From Spisula solida (Eukaryota > Mollusca > Bivalvia > Venerida > Mactridae), in contig OX365955.1 of assembly GCA_947247005.1 (NCBI GenBank), positions 38,729,822 to 38,793,821 on the forward strand: a DNA stretch of 64,000 bases. Reading direction: 5' to 3'. Numbering within the stretch: position 1 is the stretch's first letter; each line of letters begins with the position of its first letter. The notes under the pieces were generated by a model. The model ran no database searches and was not told where the DNA came from. It was given only the letters and a program-made list of their open reading frames with translations. This document shows positions 26,701 to 41,700 of this stretch, piece after piece. The position numbers and the translations under genes were made by a program.

Positions 26701-29700
26701 GAGATTAGTGTTCCATCTCCTACAGGTGGTGATTCATGATGAAAACTTGCTTCTACTGTAACCTGGTCGATTACTAGTACACGGGTGTGTCTAATTCGTC
26801 TCGCAAGTCAATTTAAATTACAACGTGCACGTCTATGTGTATGGCTAGCTACACGTATACATTTCCGTCCGTGCTAGTTTCACAACCTCCGTATTATTGT
26901 TACAGGGGCCCTTCCGGGTTCCACAAGTAACATAATGTACGCAGCACTGATTCATGATCGGGCAGAAGTGATGTAGGAGTAATATACGACTATCACACAG
27001 TTTCGTTTAATGACGACTATTTTTAATGTTTAGTAAAAAATAATATATCATGATGTAATTGAAGTCATAAAGTTAAATTTCACAAAGGTTGGAAAATCAC
27101 GATGTACAAAATTACTTTAGGTGTCAAGTAGAATTATAAGAACACAAAAATATCAAATTTCACGCTGTAATATTATCTACTTTCAATTCTGTTGTTACAG
27201 AAGCAGCTACAGACCAGTTAGAAATGGTTATACCAGTGCCTGAAGCCGAAGGAATGCACACAGTTGTTGTCACAGCAGTTGACTATATGGGTGGGCAAGC
27301 ATCCATCACACACATTTTTCAGAAGTTGGATCTGGACTTACCTGATGTTACCTTCTCACCACTTGGAGGAACGGTACTGCCAGACGGAAACTTTCAAATT
27401 TTTCCAAACGCTGAGTAAGTCCAAAGCTCTTTCGCTGTATACGTACCATTGATAATTTGACAAGGGTCACTAAAACAATAACACTGTTTATCTTTCTTTC
27501 ACTAAACAAAACCGATGAGCAAGGAAATATCCAGATACATGTACGTATTGAGCAAACACGTCCGTTTATGTAGTTACGCTTGACTTATATCAGTCGAATG
27601 ACTTCGACAGAATGTTTGTATCGAAAAATGAGCATCCACATCTTTATTGATATAATTCTGTACGAACAAGTTTTAGCCCGACTGTTCTCATCCTAACGTC
27701 GCATCGTCCACGCCAGACGTTGGTTACAAATTTTCAATGTGGTCGATTCCTCAAGAAAAGTAACAAAATTGTGATGCTAATAGTATAAAAATTAGGTCAA
27801 TCATCAAAATCTATTCTTATTTTCATATAATTAATGACATAAATTATATATATCACCGTACCAAACTCTCAGTAGTAGGAAAGCGAAAAGCTTTATATAT
27901 TGGTTTCCTTAAATACTGACGTAGGTTAAATAGAATTGGGGGGGGGGGGCACGACAATAGTATTTTCGTTTTCCATGTGGAGCAGATGTTGACAAGCGTG
28001 TGCTTGTTTATAGTTTGTAGATTTAATGAGATTTGTGGTGGAAATTACTAATCCCCATATCCAAATATTTTGATACTGATGTTCCTTGCAATATTTGTGG
28101 AGAGATGCCCCCTTCAATATGAGTTACTTCATCATTTCTTGCCGAACATAGCCTTTATTTGCCAGTCAGCTTTCTGCTGAAATATGGCAGGCATATGAGT
28201 GCCCCCACCCGTATTTAAACCCTGGTCGCCAGATTAGACATCAAGCGCGCTAATCATTGAGCTACGGAGACTCTTGGTGAGCAGAACTTGACTTAAGATA
28301 GCATTGCTTTCAGGTTTGTCATTAATTTGAGAGTGACACTTAATACAATTGGGAGCATAGGTGGAATAGACGACTATGTATGGACGTGGAGAAAGGATAA
28401 GGAAGATTTAAACAATGCTCAGATGCACTACCTATCAACCAAGGAACAAACAACGATTGATATGTGTAAGTGTAACACAAAACTACAAACTTATCTACTT
28501 ACTGAGGCCCTCCATCCCTCCCGGGATATGGGCCGCTAACAGTCACTGTCGTCCTCAAGAGTGCTGGGTTTTTATGAGTTTGAAACTGATTTTCGTATTT
28601 TTGGATCAGAGTCGTCACCGTGGTTACCAATAACAATTAAAAAATTTAGCATGTGGTTCTATGTTTTAATAGCTATTTGGGTTGTTATACTTTTAACTAC
28701 TAATTCAGCAACAATGAAAATAATGCATAATTAAGTCCCATTCGTCCTTTACGGTCAATTTTCCTTGGAGTTATTGCCCTTGATTTACTTTGTGATCTGT
28801 GCAATGATCAACTGGTATAATTCATGAAACTTATAATAAATATGTTCAATCGTACTGTGACGATGCTCATCAAGGTCTTTTATTGCTAACCTGTAAGGCA
28901 GGGTATATTAATTCATCAAATCTTCTTTAGTTGTAGCAAATGAAAAGTAACTAAGTTTCTCCATTCACAGTACACACTCATTAATAACTTTAATAGTTTA
29001 TTATCTTGTGATGAATGAATCACCTATTTTAGGCAATTCCTTAGTTCATTATTATACTTTTGTTTCAGGTGATCAAAAGGTAAATTATTCGCTTGTTGTT
29101 GCCCCTAAAACCAACGTTGCCGAACAGCTGTCGTATGACATGACCTGTGTTGTAAAATGTCGCGAGCCTGTGTCTAGGATATCAGGTAATGAACTTTGTC
29201 CAGTTTCTATGTTACAGTAGTGATTTATTTGTTGAAGCCGAAGGTAAATATTAACTTTGAGGAAGCTTATGTGATGAAATTTTGACAATCTTTCACACGA
29301 TCCCAAACAATGAACTATTAAACAGGAAAATAAACCTGCCACCTATACCCTATAGAATTTTGGATGTAAAACTCCTAAATAACTATGAAATACCGATGTT
29401 TTACAAGATTTTTTAGATGTCAGTGTGGTTGTTTATGGCCCCGATCTCCCGAAACATCTTAAGTAGAAATCTCAACTCAAATTGTGATTTCGCTCAAGTC
29501 AAGGGTATAATTTTGAGATCATTCTTAAGTTTTGTGCTTAAAATATTTTACTGTAATACACTCAGAATAATGTACCTGTTTTGTGCTACCAACTTGCAGA
29601 GTCTTTAGTCCCAAGGAAATCATCTCAAAGACACATGACCAGTTTTTGAGATTTATCTCAGCTCAGATTGAGATGCTTCGAGAGATCGGGCCATGGTATA

Positions 29701-32700
29701 TACAGGCAACTATACCAAAATTACGCGAATATTTAAATTTGTTATTTATTTTTGCAATACATAAATAAGCGAGGCAGCACCTTTAAGAAAATTGCTGTGC
29801 TGTATTTTTCTTTTGGGGTGTTTTGTTAGGCCATTTTCAGGACAAATGAAGGCGCAAATTAGGTTGACAATTTAAACCACCTTGGCGTGACTACCCCCAA
29901 CGCCCCCCCCCCCCCCTTCGGAGGGGCATGGTATTAATAGATGCGTAAACATTTATTAAATCCCAATACCAAATACTGTACTCTGATTTCATTAACTGGA
30001 ATTTTATTTCAGGAGGTAAGTCTGTAAATATAGACATTGCTTATGGAATTACTGAACTGTTTGGTGCCTCGTCTTATGACATGGATGGTGGAGTGCTCGA
30101 GTACTTCTGGTACTGTCAAACAGTTGGCAATCTGGTACGTTATAGTTCAATTCTTGACGTAGAAGTTTTAAATAGTGCCTTCAAAAACACCCGAATACAT
30201 GATTGGTGTATATAACCAAAATAAAATTAACGTTGCACTTTTTGAATACACGTTGTATTTATATAAAATCGCATCTTTGGATTCGGAATATCATCTGACA
30301 CGCATTTTATGTTCGAAAGTCATAATAATTGTTATATCGAGATGCGGAGGCAAAGTGGCCTAGATCTATTAGTGTTTTAACATAACAACGTAGAAATCGA
30401 TAACAACGGGAATGAGGCGTCGAGAGTGATTAATAAAAGTTAAAAAAAAAAAAGTTCTCAAACGACCTAGAATAAATAAGTGCGTATATAAATATAGTCG
30501 GTCACGTTCATTTGATATACAAAAGTCCTATGATAGTAATAACTTCTGATTATATTTAAGGACTGCCTTCAAGACATTGCCAATCCAATCAAAAACTCTT
30601 CGACTGATTCAACAGTGTCATTATCGTCCGAGAGAATGAAAGCAGGGAAATCTTACCAACTGAAACTGGAAGTCAAAGTGAATAAAAGTGGAGAATACTA
30701 CAAAAGCTACGACATGATGAACTTTCATGCGAAATCTGGAGATACACCAGTAGTAAGAACTACAATAAGCATTAGTTTATTTTTGTTTCAATTCTCCATT
30801 GATATTTAGACGCTGGTTTTGGTACGCTACTTGTAAACAATCAAGAAACTGTAGCGTTTCTTCAGTACTGTTTCTTTTGAATTCTCCATCCGTATTTAGA
30901 CTTTGATTTAGATACTTGTCTCACAAACAATCAACATCCTATATTGCCTCTTTGCGTTTAAATTCGGCATTTGTATTATGTAAGACTACTGTACGGACTG
31001 TGCAAATAGCCGATGGTGAGCATAACTTTTATACGCCAGTCAGCTTTCTGCATATGAGTCGGAAAGAACAGTTTTGTTTCCTTAGTTCGTTTGAATTAAA
31101 ATCCTAAATTCCCAAGTGTTACGACTTTTACTACCTACCTAAGCAGAATATATGGAGCCAGACGATGATGGTTTTAACGTGTGACTTAAATCATATTGTG
31201 TTTTATTAAACATATTACAGATCCGTATGGTCACTATAAGAAACAAGTTTCGAAGGGATACGCCGATCATGGTAAAAGCTCACATTAGTGGAGAAATCAA
31301 GAAAGTAAAATGGCGATTTGTTGATGGCTTAGCAGGTAATATGGTTATAGCGTAACCAACTGCAACTCATGACTATGTAGAAGTTATTTGTAAATATTTT
31401 CGGTGTAAGATACAATCGAAAGTTATATATAGTCCAAAATCAGCTTTCATCCGTGAAATAACGCACGATCTTACAACCGAAAATACAAACATCCTCTAGT
31501 TCTAACTCGTATGATACTTATTTCAAAAATGTGTATTATAATTGGGATTTATTTTTAATGTACCTACATGACCTACACTTGTTAGTACCAGTAAGCATCG
31601 CCTGATATCGGTTTTGTATCATAATGTGGTTACAAAAAGATTATATTAAGTCAGACAGGGAAGGCAGCACTCAACCCAACCAGCCGAGCACAGAAAACAT
31701 AAAAACACACACAACGCAATGCCCAACTGAACCAACCGAGCACAGGAAACATAAAACATACAAAGACACAAAACCCAACTAAACAAGCGGCGGTCCGCCC
31801 AAGTCCAAGCTGTCGAAAAGTATAATAAATTAGAAGTAGCTGAATGACCCAGTTTCCGAAGCAAAGTTTAAAAGCTGAATAGAAAAGATTCAGCAAACAA
31901 AAGGCAGAATGCCTACGCTGAATGACCTAGTTACAACAGTAAAACTGCTGAACTACATAGTTTTAGCAGCCTTTAGTCTCAAAAGTTAAGTAACAGTATT
32001 AAAACGTTGAAAGGCCCGATTGTTGAAAAGCCACAACCAGTGCAGTATTGCAGTTATTGCATTGTTTTCTGTCATAACTATGATTGACATAAGTAAATTA
32101 GTTATGAGAGGAGAGGTATCATTGCAGCCTTATGTCCCACCTGGTACGAAGATGATTAAGTAAGTAAGTAAATTAGTTATGCGTCTATGGAGTAAATGGT
32201 TAATAATGTGTTTAATTATGTTACAGAATACGACTGGTTGGATGCGGACAATACAACTGTAGGTAATACTACAACTATAGAAGAGTATTCATGGTATACG
32301 ATAAACAGAGGTAAGCTCCTTAAATAAGGTATTTTAACAGGGTTTTAATAAGGTCTATTTTGACATGGTTTTAATAAGGTCTATTTTAACAGAGTTTTAA
32401 TAAGGTCTATTTTAACTATTTTAATGGTTTGCTTGGCAAAAGCTGTTATAGCATTTACCAGTTTTGAAAGCTTTTGGTTGCTCGTTTTGAAAATAGCACA
32501 AATTGGTCATATGCGAATAACACCTGTCTTGATCGCATTGCAGCAGTTCATAAGCGGTACGCGGAAAAGAAATAAAACCGAGTACCACTGTACATAAATG
32601 TGTATGTATTGTCCACTTTATAGTATAATTAAAAAAATACAAACATATTTGGCCACTGTGCCTTTATGTTAAACTTTAATAATTTTGTATGTGCCATTCT

Positions 32701-35700
32701 GCAAATTCGTGGTCCAGCACAAGGCTGCTTCGTATCTTTTAAAATTGCATATACTCAGTGTCTGTTGTGGATTGTCCTTGTGGTGTGTGTGTTGTCCGGT
32801 TGTTAATTTCTCACCAAGTGGCTCTTGTTTCGTTTTAGTTTGACTGACTTAAGCAGCAGACTTTCAGGGTTGGATGCCCGATTTTGTATTCCTGTGCTAG
32901 TTTTTTATGTTGGGCATGTTCCGCGCCTTTTCGAGTGAAGTTGTATATGTCTGTGCCTTTTTGTTCTCGCGTGTCCCGCGGTTTCTGTTGAGCGGTGCTA
33001 CTTCCGGTAGTTTCGTGTTTTGTTTAATTATTATAATATGGTTTTGTATCTGGATTTAAACGCCAATTCCGTTTACAGTGGAGTTTTTCAATCTTAAATA
33101 ATCAATAATATGTCATAATTTCTCAGTATTCAATTTTTTGACCGGGGCCAAATGTTATATGGAGCTAGGAGTTATTTATTCGTATTTGCCGGTTGTCCTC
33201 TTACTATTTCGTCCCCGCGATTCGCATCCTACCTGGTTCGTTCATGAGTCTATGTACAGCTGTGGAGTTATGGATGTAGTGTTCTGTCCCCTGAGGTCAT
33301 TTAATGTAGTTTTAAGTCCCTACCGGTTTTGACCTAGTTACAATTTATTGTACTTTTCGATAGCTTGGACTTGGGCGGTTCTGCCATTGTTTAGTTGGGC
33401 ATTGTGTCTTTGTATGTTTTATGTTTCCTGTGCTCGGTTGGTTCAGTTGGGCATTGTGCTTTGTGTGTTTTTATGTTTCCTGTGCTCGGCTGGTTAAGTT
33501 GAGTGCTGCCTTCCCTGTCTGACTTAATATAATCTTTTTGTAAATATAATTGGTTAGGTAAGACTTACCGCCATTTACCCTGTGGATGATAATACAATTG
33601 TCTGACCTCAGGAACAACCAAATAATCTTCTTTATATATATATATATATATATTATATATTTCAGACGTTTTGAGTTCAGGACGACAATATCAACTTGAG
33701 ATAGAAGTGAAGTCACAGTCTGACGTATTGGCCAAAGAGTTACATGATGTGAACGTGTATCGTGTACTGAAGGGTTGCGAGGTTGAAGCCAGAGACATGG
33801 TCGAAATGCAAGAGGTTGCGTATATGATATAACAAGGGTCCTTAAAATATGTATCTAAGCATCCTGATTTATTTCAATGAATATGCTATTTGTCCCCGAC
33901 TAGCTGAAAGCCCCCCAACAGATAAGCATGTTATCAGTCTGATCGTCCATTTTTTCGTGAGAAAATATGATATCTTACGAATTTCTTCATCACCGATTTT
34001 CCTCGGTATAAGTTAGGCATTTCAATCATTTGGACAGTCGACATTTGCCGATGTATTGTAGAACGTTCATGAATTCCACATACGTATGTATTCACTAAGT
34101 ATTTCCAATGGGACTGGTGCATGCCTTTTAAACATCGGGGGAAACGCGTCTATTTCCAAACTACCGATGTTTTGTACCAATTTGCAATTTGCATCGAGGC
34201 ATTACTCAAATGCTTAGAAAGCAGTGAAATACATGTATATGTTCCGATTGCTTATACCTGTAATACAAATAATGTAGCAACCATTCCTAAAATTACTCTA
34301 TGTTGTGATTTAATCCGGCAAAGGTTGTACACAACAAAATTATCAAAAGTACATAATCAATTACATTTGCTGTTTAATTTAATTTACTTCAGAATTCCCT
34401 TGAATGTGTTTTACTGTTTCAGTCATATATAACCTTAAGGAACTGTATCCATGACGTGGAGTATGGTTGGGTATCGATTCATTGCACTGCACATGGTACC
34501 AAGCTTCATTTGAAACCGTCTCTAACCTTTATAACACCAACACTTCACACGAATAAGAGGAAAGTTAAATTACAATGTACGGTTAGTGTCATTTCTCTAT
34601 TTTCGATTGTGAGTGCTAGTCAAATGGTATACCCAGAAATGTAAGCCAATTTGCTGGTTTATTTGCGAAATTGTCTCCCTTATTAACGCCTTATCGAGAC
34701 ACTCGATTAGCCGTTATCGGTCACTTTATGCATTTTTTAAAGCCTATAAAGCATTATATCACAACATTTTGTTTTATCAATGGACTTATACGATCAAATT
34801 TAAATCTTATGTAAATCTTTTAAAACTGAACATTGGGGTTGATATGATTTGTACATAGGAGTTCATTAACCGAATCAGTGTAAATATTACATATATCCCT
34901 TAACCACAAGTTTTATGTGTCAAATATGAATAGAGATTTCAAATGTGAATGTAAGTTTAAGATTTCCGTAAGTGATTTTATAAAAGACTACTATTGAAAC
35001 TGTTTAGTACCATTATGTGACATTCAACCGATTAGTCATGACATCTTAAGGGAAAACCTAATTAAATTTACTGAAGTTAAAAATTTGATTTAACATATTC
35101 CCTAAGAAACGGAAAATATTCAATGTTTTCTTTATGATGATTATAGTGCTTCTAAACTGTGATAATCTTGATTTTCCTGTTGACCTGATAAACATAGGAA
35201 CATTTTCAGTTTTTAATATTTTTTTAAGTTTTTCCTTAAGATGCTTTGTGAATACCACCACAAGACCAGCCCTTATACTTCAATCACCATGAAAGGTAGT
35301 TACATAACACTGTTGGTATATTCATTCACTACTGGAATCCAATCATCAATCTCCCTCTCCAGAGGCAGATACATAAACCATCCGTTCGATCTTCTAAACT
35401 AATCACCAGCTTGTAATATCATCTACCCATTGACAAAATTCATTGCAATTACCAGTTATGGTTTTCCTGAATTTAGCGAATGAGTACTAGCATTATTAAA
35501 ACCTTAAGGACAATAAAAAACTGCAGAGTAAGACAATCTACAATGATACTTAAACTTTGTGGGGCTAAGTTGACACCTGAAATTATGACATTAATTTTAA
35601 CCGTTTAGTTTCATTTTTCTTGTTCAGTGTTGTGTCTGGCATTATGGCGGGTGTTTGTGATCTTTTTTGTTTCTTTCGTTTTCTTTGTGTGTTATTTTTG

Positions 35701-38700
35701 TGCATTTTGTCTCTCGGCTGTTTCTATCGAGTGTTTCCTTCCTTGGCCGATTTGTCTTATCGCATTTATGGTCTACCATGTTTAGAAATGTGATAATGGA
35801 AATTATATAAAAACTTGATACGTGTTATGATTATCCACACAAAATTGTGTCCTACTTTAACCAGGTAGTAGACGGTCTAGGGTATCAGATGAATATTCAA
35901 TCCAACGAGGTGACGGTTACCAAAGCAACAGACGAACAACGTGAACAGAAACTGCAAGAGTTTATAGATGACGGTAAATATGCATTTAAACCTATCGATC
36001 TACTTATTCATTATTTCTTCTCATAATCGTCCTTTATCTCTCTCCCTCAACCAATCCCCTTTCTGTCATGCCAGAAATATAATCCAAATGTTACTATACT
36101 ATGTATATAACTATTTTCACATTTTGAAAAGATGCGGGATTTATCTAACTATCAAAACATGTTTCCCAATCCTTTAGCATTTGTAATTAATACAAACATG
36201 CTGTAAACTATTTGTCGAATTAATACTTTTCAAACTAAAACTAAACATATCAAAGACCTTTGTATTTTCTTGGAAATTCAATGGTAGTTTTGCTTCCTAC
36301 AAGTAATTTCTACTGCAAAATGTAGATGAATCTCTGAACGTGGTAGCGACTACATCAAGAAGAAGAGCGATGGTCAAATAGAGATTATCTAATCTGCTGT
36401 GCAAGATATCTGTATCATGCACTGAGCAATATCGTAATTATATAATCAATTATAAATCAGCGCCTTGAACCGAGCTGTTAACATGTTAACTTAAAATCAG
36501 AAACAAATAAAGACTCTGAAGTGACACTTTACCCAACAATTATATTTTGTTTGTATATGACTATTCCCATATCTGACTGTATCGTTGCTTTTACAATTAA
36601 AGTACTCAGTATTACTTACCACATGAACTAAATTTGTAAAAAACAAGATAAGCCACTTATATGAGTATTCTCATGATGTTTTCAGCAAATTTACAAACTT
36701 GGATGTAGATAAATGAATGTATTTGCAGATAATTATGTTGAGGCTTTGGATATACTAGCAGATATCCCAATGACTGGCGATGTTGACATCGATTCTACAC
36801 GCAATATGGAAGCTGTAGGTCTTTTCGAAAGTGTCTATCTGAATGAACCGAACCCGGAAGATTTGAGTAAGTACATACGGACATCATCAAAGTCAAGTTT
36901 TAAATAACCAGAAAACTGGAATACAGTACACGGATAATCGGACGACACGCAACTTAAACAGCCGAGCACAGAAAACATAAAAACATCACATACCACAATT
37001 GTACGGCACAATGTCCAAGCCATAAGTAAAAGAGAAAATGGAATTTATCGCCGAAAGCCTAAGTTCCAGCTGTCTAAAGACTGAAAACCCTAGTTTCAGT
37101 TACAATAAATCTGAATGACCTAGTTTAAGCTGTACAAACTAATTGTCAAAAATTGATCCAGTTTCTGCTATAACGAATCTATATGCATGTCCTAATGGTA
37201 GGGGCATACAATAAAGCCTTACTAGACGATTATATTAATACAATTAAGAGCAGCATATTCAGAAGATTGTTATTGTCAGGAAGCAATCATCAAATAAATA
37301 GCGGGAATGAAAATAGAATAAGATCTCATCATATCCTGTGACTACGGTCAGTAGAATATAAGTCACTGCTATTGATATATGGATATTGATGCGTTATTAG
37401 AAGAAATGGTTGCTATGAGACCTAAAACTAACACTGTACACAGATAATATTAATCTAGTATAAATAAGATGGTGTAAGGGGGCAGGTCACTGCTTTGCAT
37501 ACTGATGGACTCGCAGCGTCTCGGTCATTCTTATTCGTCTGACATAACTAGTCTGATTCCATTGGTTCTAATATCAAAATTTTAGGACCGGTATTGAATA
37601 TAAGACAAGTGGTTCCAGTCAGTAGCGTAACGTAGTAGCGATATATGCAGCGCGGACTGTTTCCATTGATACTAGTATTGCTCTTAGAACATGTAACAGA
37701 AGCTCTAACGGAAAATGAAAATTATATTTATAACTATTTACCACAGGGCGAGCATTGCTTGGTTACAGTCGACTAGAGGTGGAGCTTATAAAAGGAAAGC
37801 ATGAATTGAAGGTTCTGATGCGGGTAGTGAAATCTATACTTTCTCAAATGTGTACGTTCACCGAGGATACGACAGAGGATTACCTAACAGATGATGATAT
37901 TGCGGTAAATATTCTTGTTCATCACTTTGAAAATTTCGAGTTCTACAGTGCCCACCAAAAATAAGTATACAGTAAATAATTGTTGCAAAATTAAACTAGG
38001 TTAAATTATCAATATATGTTTATCAGACGGTCACAATTATACTAGTTTCTGAAACTACAGTTACTAAATGAGTCAAAATAGAGATGGAAATAACGATGAA
38101 GATGTTTGGAACTAAAATAACCATGTGACCAAAAAGGCTGAATTTTCCATCTTTTTATGACAAAGTTACCATTCAAAAGGGACAAATATATTGTGGCTTC
38201 ACTGTTCTGCAAATAGTACTATAACAGGCAAGTAAGTGAGCAAATAACATATGTATACTTATTTTTGATGGGCAGTGTATAATCGTCTGATTAACACCAC
38301 ATACATACAGTTATTTGATTCTTCCCCGAGGGTAGTCAATGCTGAAGGTGAACTTAAATTAGGTCTTTCTGCTTTTTGAAAGCTGGGAATTGGACTATCA
38401 ATTCTTCGACAGCTGAAACTAGAGTTTGCAGCGCTTAAGTACATTTTCTCGTTCCGTTTTGTGTTGGGCATTATGCCGTGTAATTGCGGTAAGCGATGTT
38501 TTATCTTTTCTTTGCTCGGTTAGTTATGAGTGCTACAATCCCTGTCCGGTTGTCTATTTTCGTTTTTACGTCCGGATGAAATCGAATTTGAGCGCTTGTG
38601 TGTCTCATTGCTTGTTGCTCGCTGTTATATGGATCTTTTTCCAGGACAAATATTGGATAACTAGACCGGGGTACATTCCTAATAAGTTTAAAAACTGTGT

Positions 38701-41700
38701 GTCTACCTGTTGAAAATAAGATATTATAAACAGAGATCCAAGAATATGCTGGTTAATTAGCCATTATAAATCCTACTGTGCATGTATATTGTGTGTGCAT
38801 TCTGAATAAGGTATAAAATATCAAGTAATACATTGAGTATAAATAAACAACAATGATGTTTCCATAAGAATTATAGATACTATTTGATGAACTTTTTAAC
38901 TTCATCATTTCAGGCAATTTTAGAGACGACAGGAAAACTTGTCAGCGCTAATCTCGCTTATCGAGTTGACTACCGGACAATATCCAACAAGTTAGGATGT
39001 ACAAGGGTATGTTCCTAATGTTACTTATCAGTCACCCGTACACCTTGGTACAGTGGTTTGCCTAGACATCAAGTTTTGACGAACGTATACGAACTTTTTA
39101 ACTTTTAGGTGGTTTCGAAGACCGATTATGATTCTAACAACTGGATTGGATGCATGTTTAATATCATGTAACCACATATTTATTCAAAATATATGCATGT
39201 ATACGGCTTTTGGATTGTCTGTACGCTACAGTATAGATTCTCTAGTTTTCAACGTTGTCACGAATAAGGTATATTCAAAATGCGATAAAGCATATGCAAT
39301 CTCTACATTAATGTCATGCACAAACATAGCATATTTTTGAATGTCGACGAATGTCATACGTAGAGCCATCTTCAGTTGTACGAAAACACATTCGCGTAGT
39401 TTTATCTACGTGACCAATAATTCTGAAACTAAGTCAGATGATTAACTAGTGCATAATACTACTATTTCAAATATTGCAATTGTATCTACACAGCTGAAGA
39501 GAATGCGAAATGAAGATTACAGTACAGTGACTGTCAATAATAACACTAAAACTGTATATGCTGTCAATTCACTAGATGATATTAACGACTTTGGTTTTGG
39601 AATGGAATTCCCCGAGGAACTTAAAGCTAAGTAAGAACTATGTAGATTCTATTTATGTATGTAATTTGGTCGGACCAAGCTTATTCGAAGCCCCTGTAAG
39701 ACACACTTTTGTTTGTGTGATATTCTTGCTTTACTTTTCGCGCTTATCCCCCCCTGTCCGATTGGTTGTTGTCTTTTTGCCTACAGTCGTCACAAAAAGA
39801 TAATATTAAGTCAGACATGGAAGGCAGCACTCAGCTTAACCAGTCGAGCACTGAAAACATAACAAACATACAAGGCACAATGTCCAACGAAACAAGTTAT
39901 GATCCTCCCATGTCCAAGCTGTCTAAATACTAAATGAACCAGTTTCAGTAACCAAAAAGCTGAATGCCCAAGCTAAATGACCTAGTTCCAACAGTAAAAC
40001 GCACAAATCTTGCATGCAGCTTGGTTTTACATGTAAAATTCTTGTTCACTTTTATGTTTGTCCAGGTGACTTGTTCTTGTGATTCTTGTGGTTTTTTGTG
40101 TGCCTTTCGTGCTGTTATGTTTCAGTTAAATGCTGCCTTCACTATATATTTGTATAAGATATAATTATGTTATTAGGTTTAAACATATTTATTTCCCAAA
40201 TATATATAGTATACATACATTTTAATTAGGAAATAGATCGCAGTTTTGCGTGATATACCGGTGAATATATCACGGTTAAGAGTTCATATGCGTAGGAATT
40301 AATCACGAAGGCCGTAGGCCTTAGTGATTAATTGTAGTTCTACATTTGAACCAGGCAATGTCAGACATGGTTGTCCACGCATAGTCACAGTTATCATTTA
40401 TTCAATATACCAGTAAATATCCACTCAATAGTGTATGATCTTGTTTCAAAGATCCCAGGGGTAGTGTTATTATCGATGTTTTACCGCATGTTTTTGATAA
40501 CTTTTCAGATACCGCGACACGTGGAAATGTGGAGAGTCTACTATCTGTCATGGTATTGGTCTGGTAGCAGCTAAACACAAAACAGAGCCACCACAACTGG
40601 CTTTTAATCGTGCCGATAAAGAATGTGGTCAATATGTTAGTCTTGATCTGTTTAACCAGGTATCAGGTACGCATGCTCTTCATGATTGTAATATATCATC
40701 AACGTAATCAGAATGTCAATCGGGACCCTCGGACAATCTCTACGAATCATCTCTCGGGTGTAAATAGAACATCGCCATTTTTAACGTCTTTCGACATGAC
40801 GTCATCATGACAGATTTAAACAGTGCTTCAATGGAATACACGCCCATCAAGCAAGCGCTGCGTAGCTGCGTGTTATGCTCAAGGAGTGTAGCGAAATTGT
40901 ATTGTTTAATCAATAAAACATATTTTGATATTTCCGCTGCTGATAAGTTACTGTCTATTTTCTTCGGCCCATTTTCTTCTGCGTAGGATTTAGGAAAGAA
41001 AGCTGCTGGATTCATACGCTTGATACATCCGAGGTATTTTATCCCGTAAAAATGACGTACGGACCGTTCCGATTGTCAGAATGTTTGTTTGTTGCGTTTC
41101 TGCATCATGATCAAGGTACTTGTTACCAAATGGTTTAATTAAGCAGAATGTTCTACGAGTACTAACGTGATCTTCTGCAAGCCACTGATAACTTCTCTTT
41201 ATGTGAATGATCAAATTAGACTAGGGCTTAGTGGTTAAGTTAATTTTCTCGTCCAGATATGTGTTGGGCATTGTGCCGTGAAATTGTGGTATGTGATGTT
41301 TTTATGTTTGCTGTACTTGGCTGGTTGAGTACTGTTTGCTCAGTCCGAGTTTATATTATCTTTTTTTACAGAAAAACATAACCATTCCAATATAGTATCT
41401 AACCTACAGTTTAGCTTAGCGCTCTATCTACAATGTTAGTAATTCAGCGAATGAGTCTAAATTGACATTTCACCAGAAATTTGCCCGCCCTATTATTGTC
41501 AAAGGTATTTGTCGATTGCTTTAATGCTAATCCATTGAACCATTTGCATTTAGTTTACCGTTAAATGGTATTTATTTGACAACTGGCGTAATGTAGCTTA
41601 TTTTCAATTAGTCTTACGATCTTTACATATCTAGGAAAACGTATTGATGTGAAAGAGCTTGAAGAAGTTATCAATATGGAATTTGATGGAACAAATTGTC

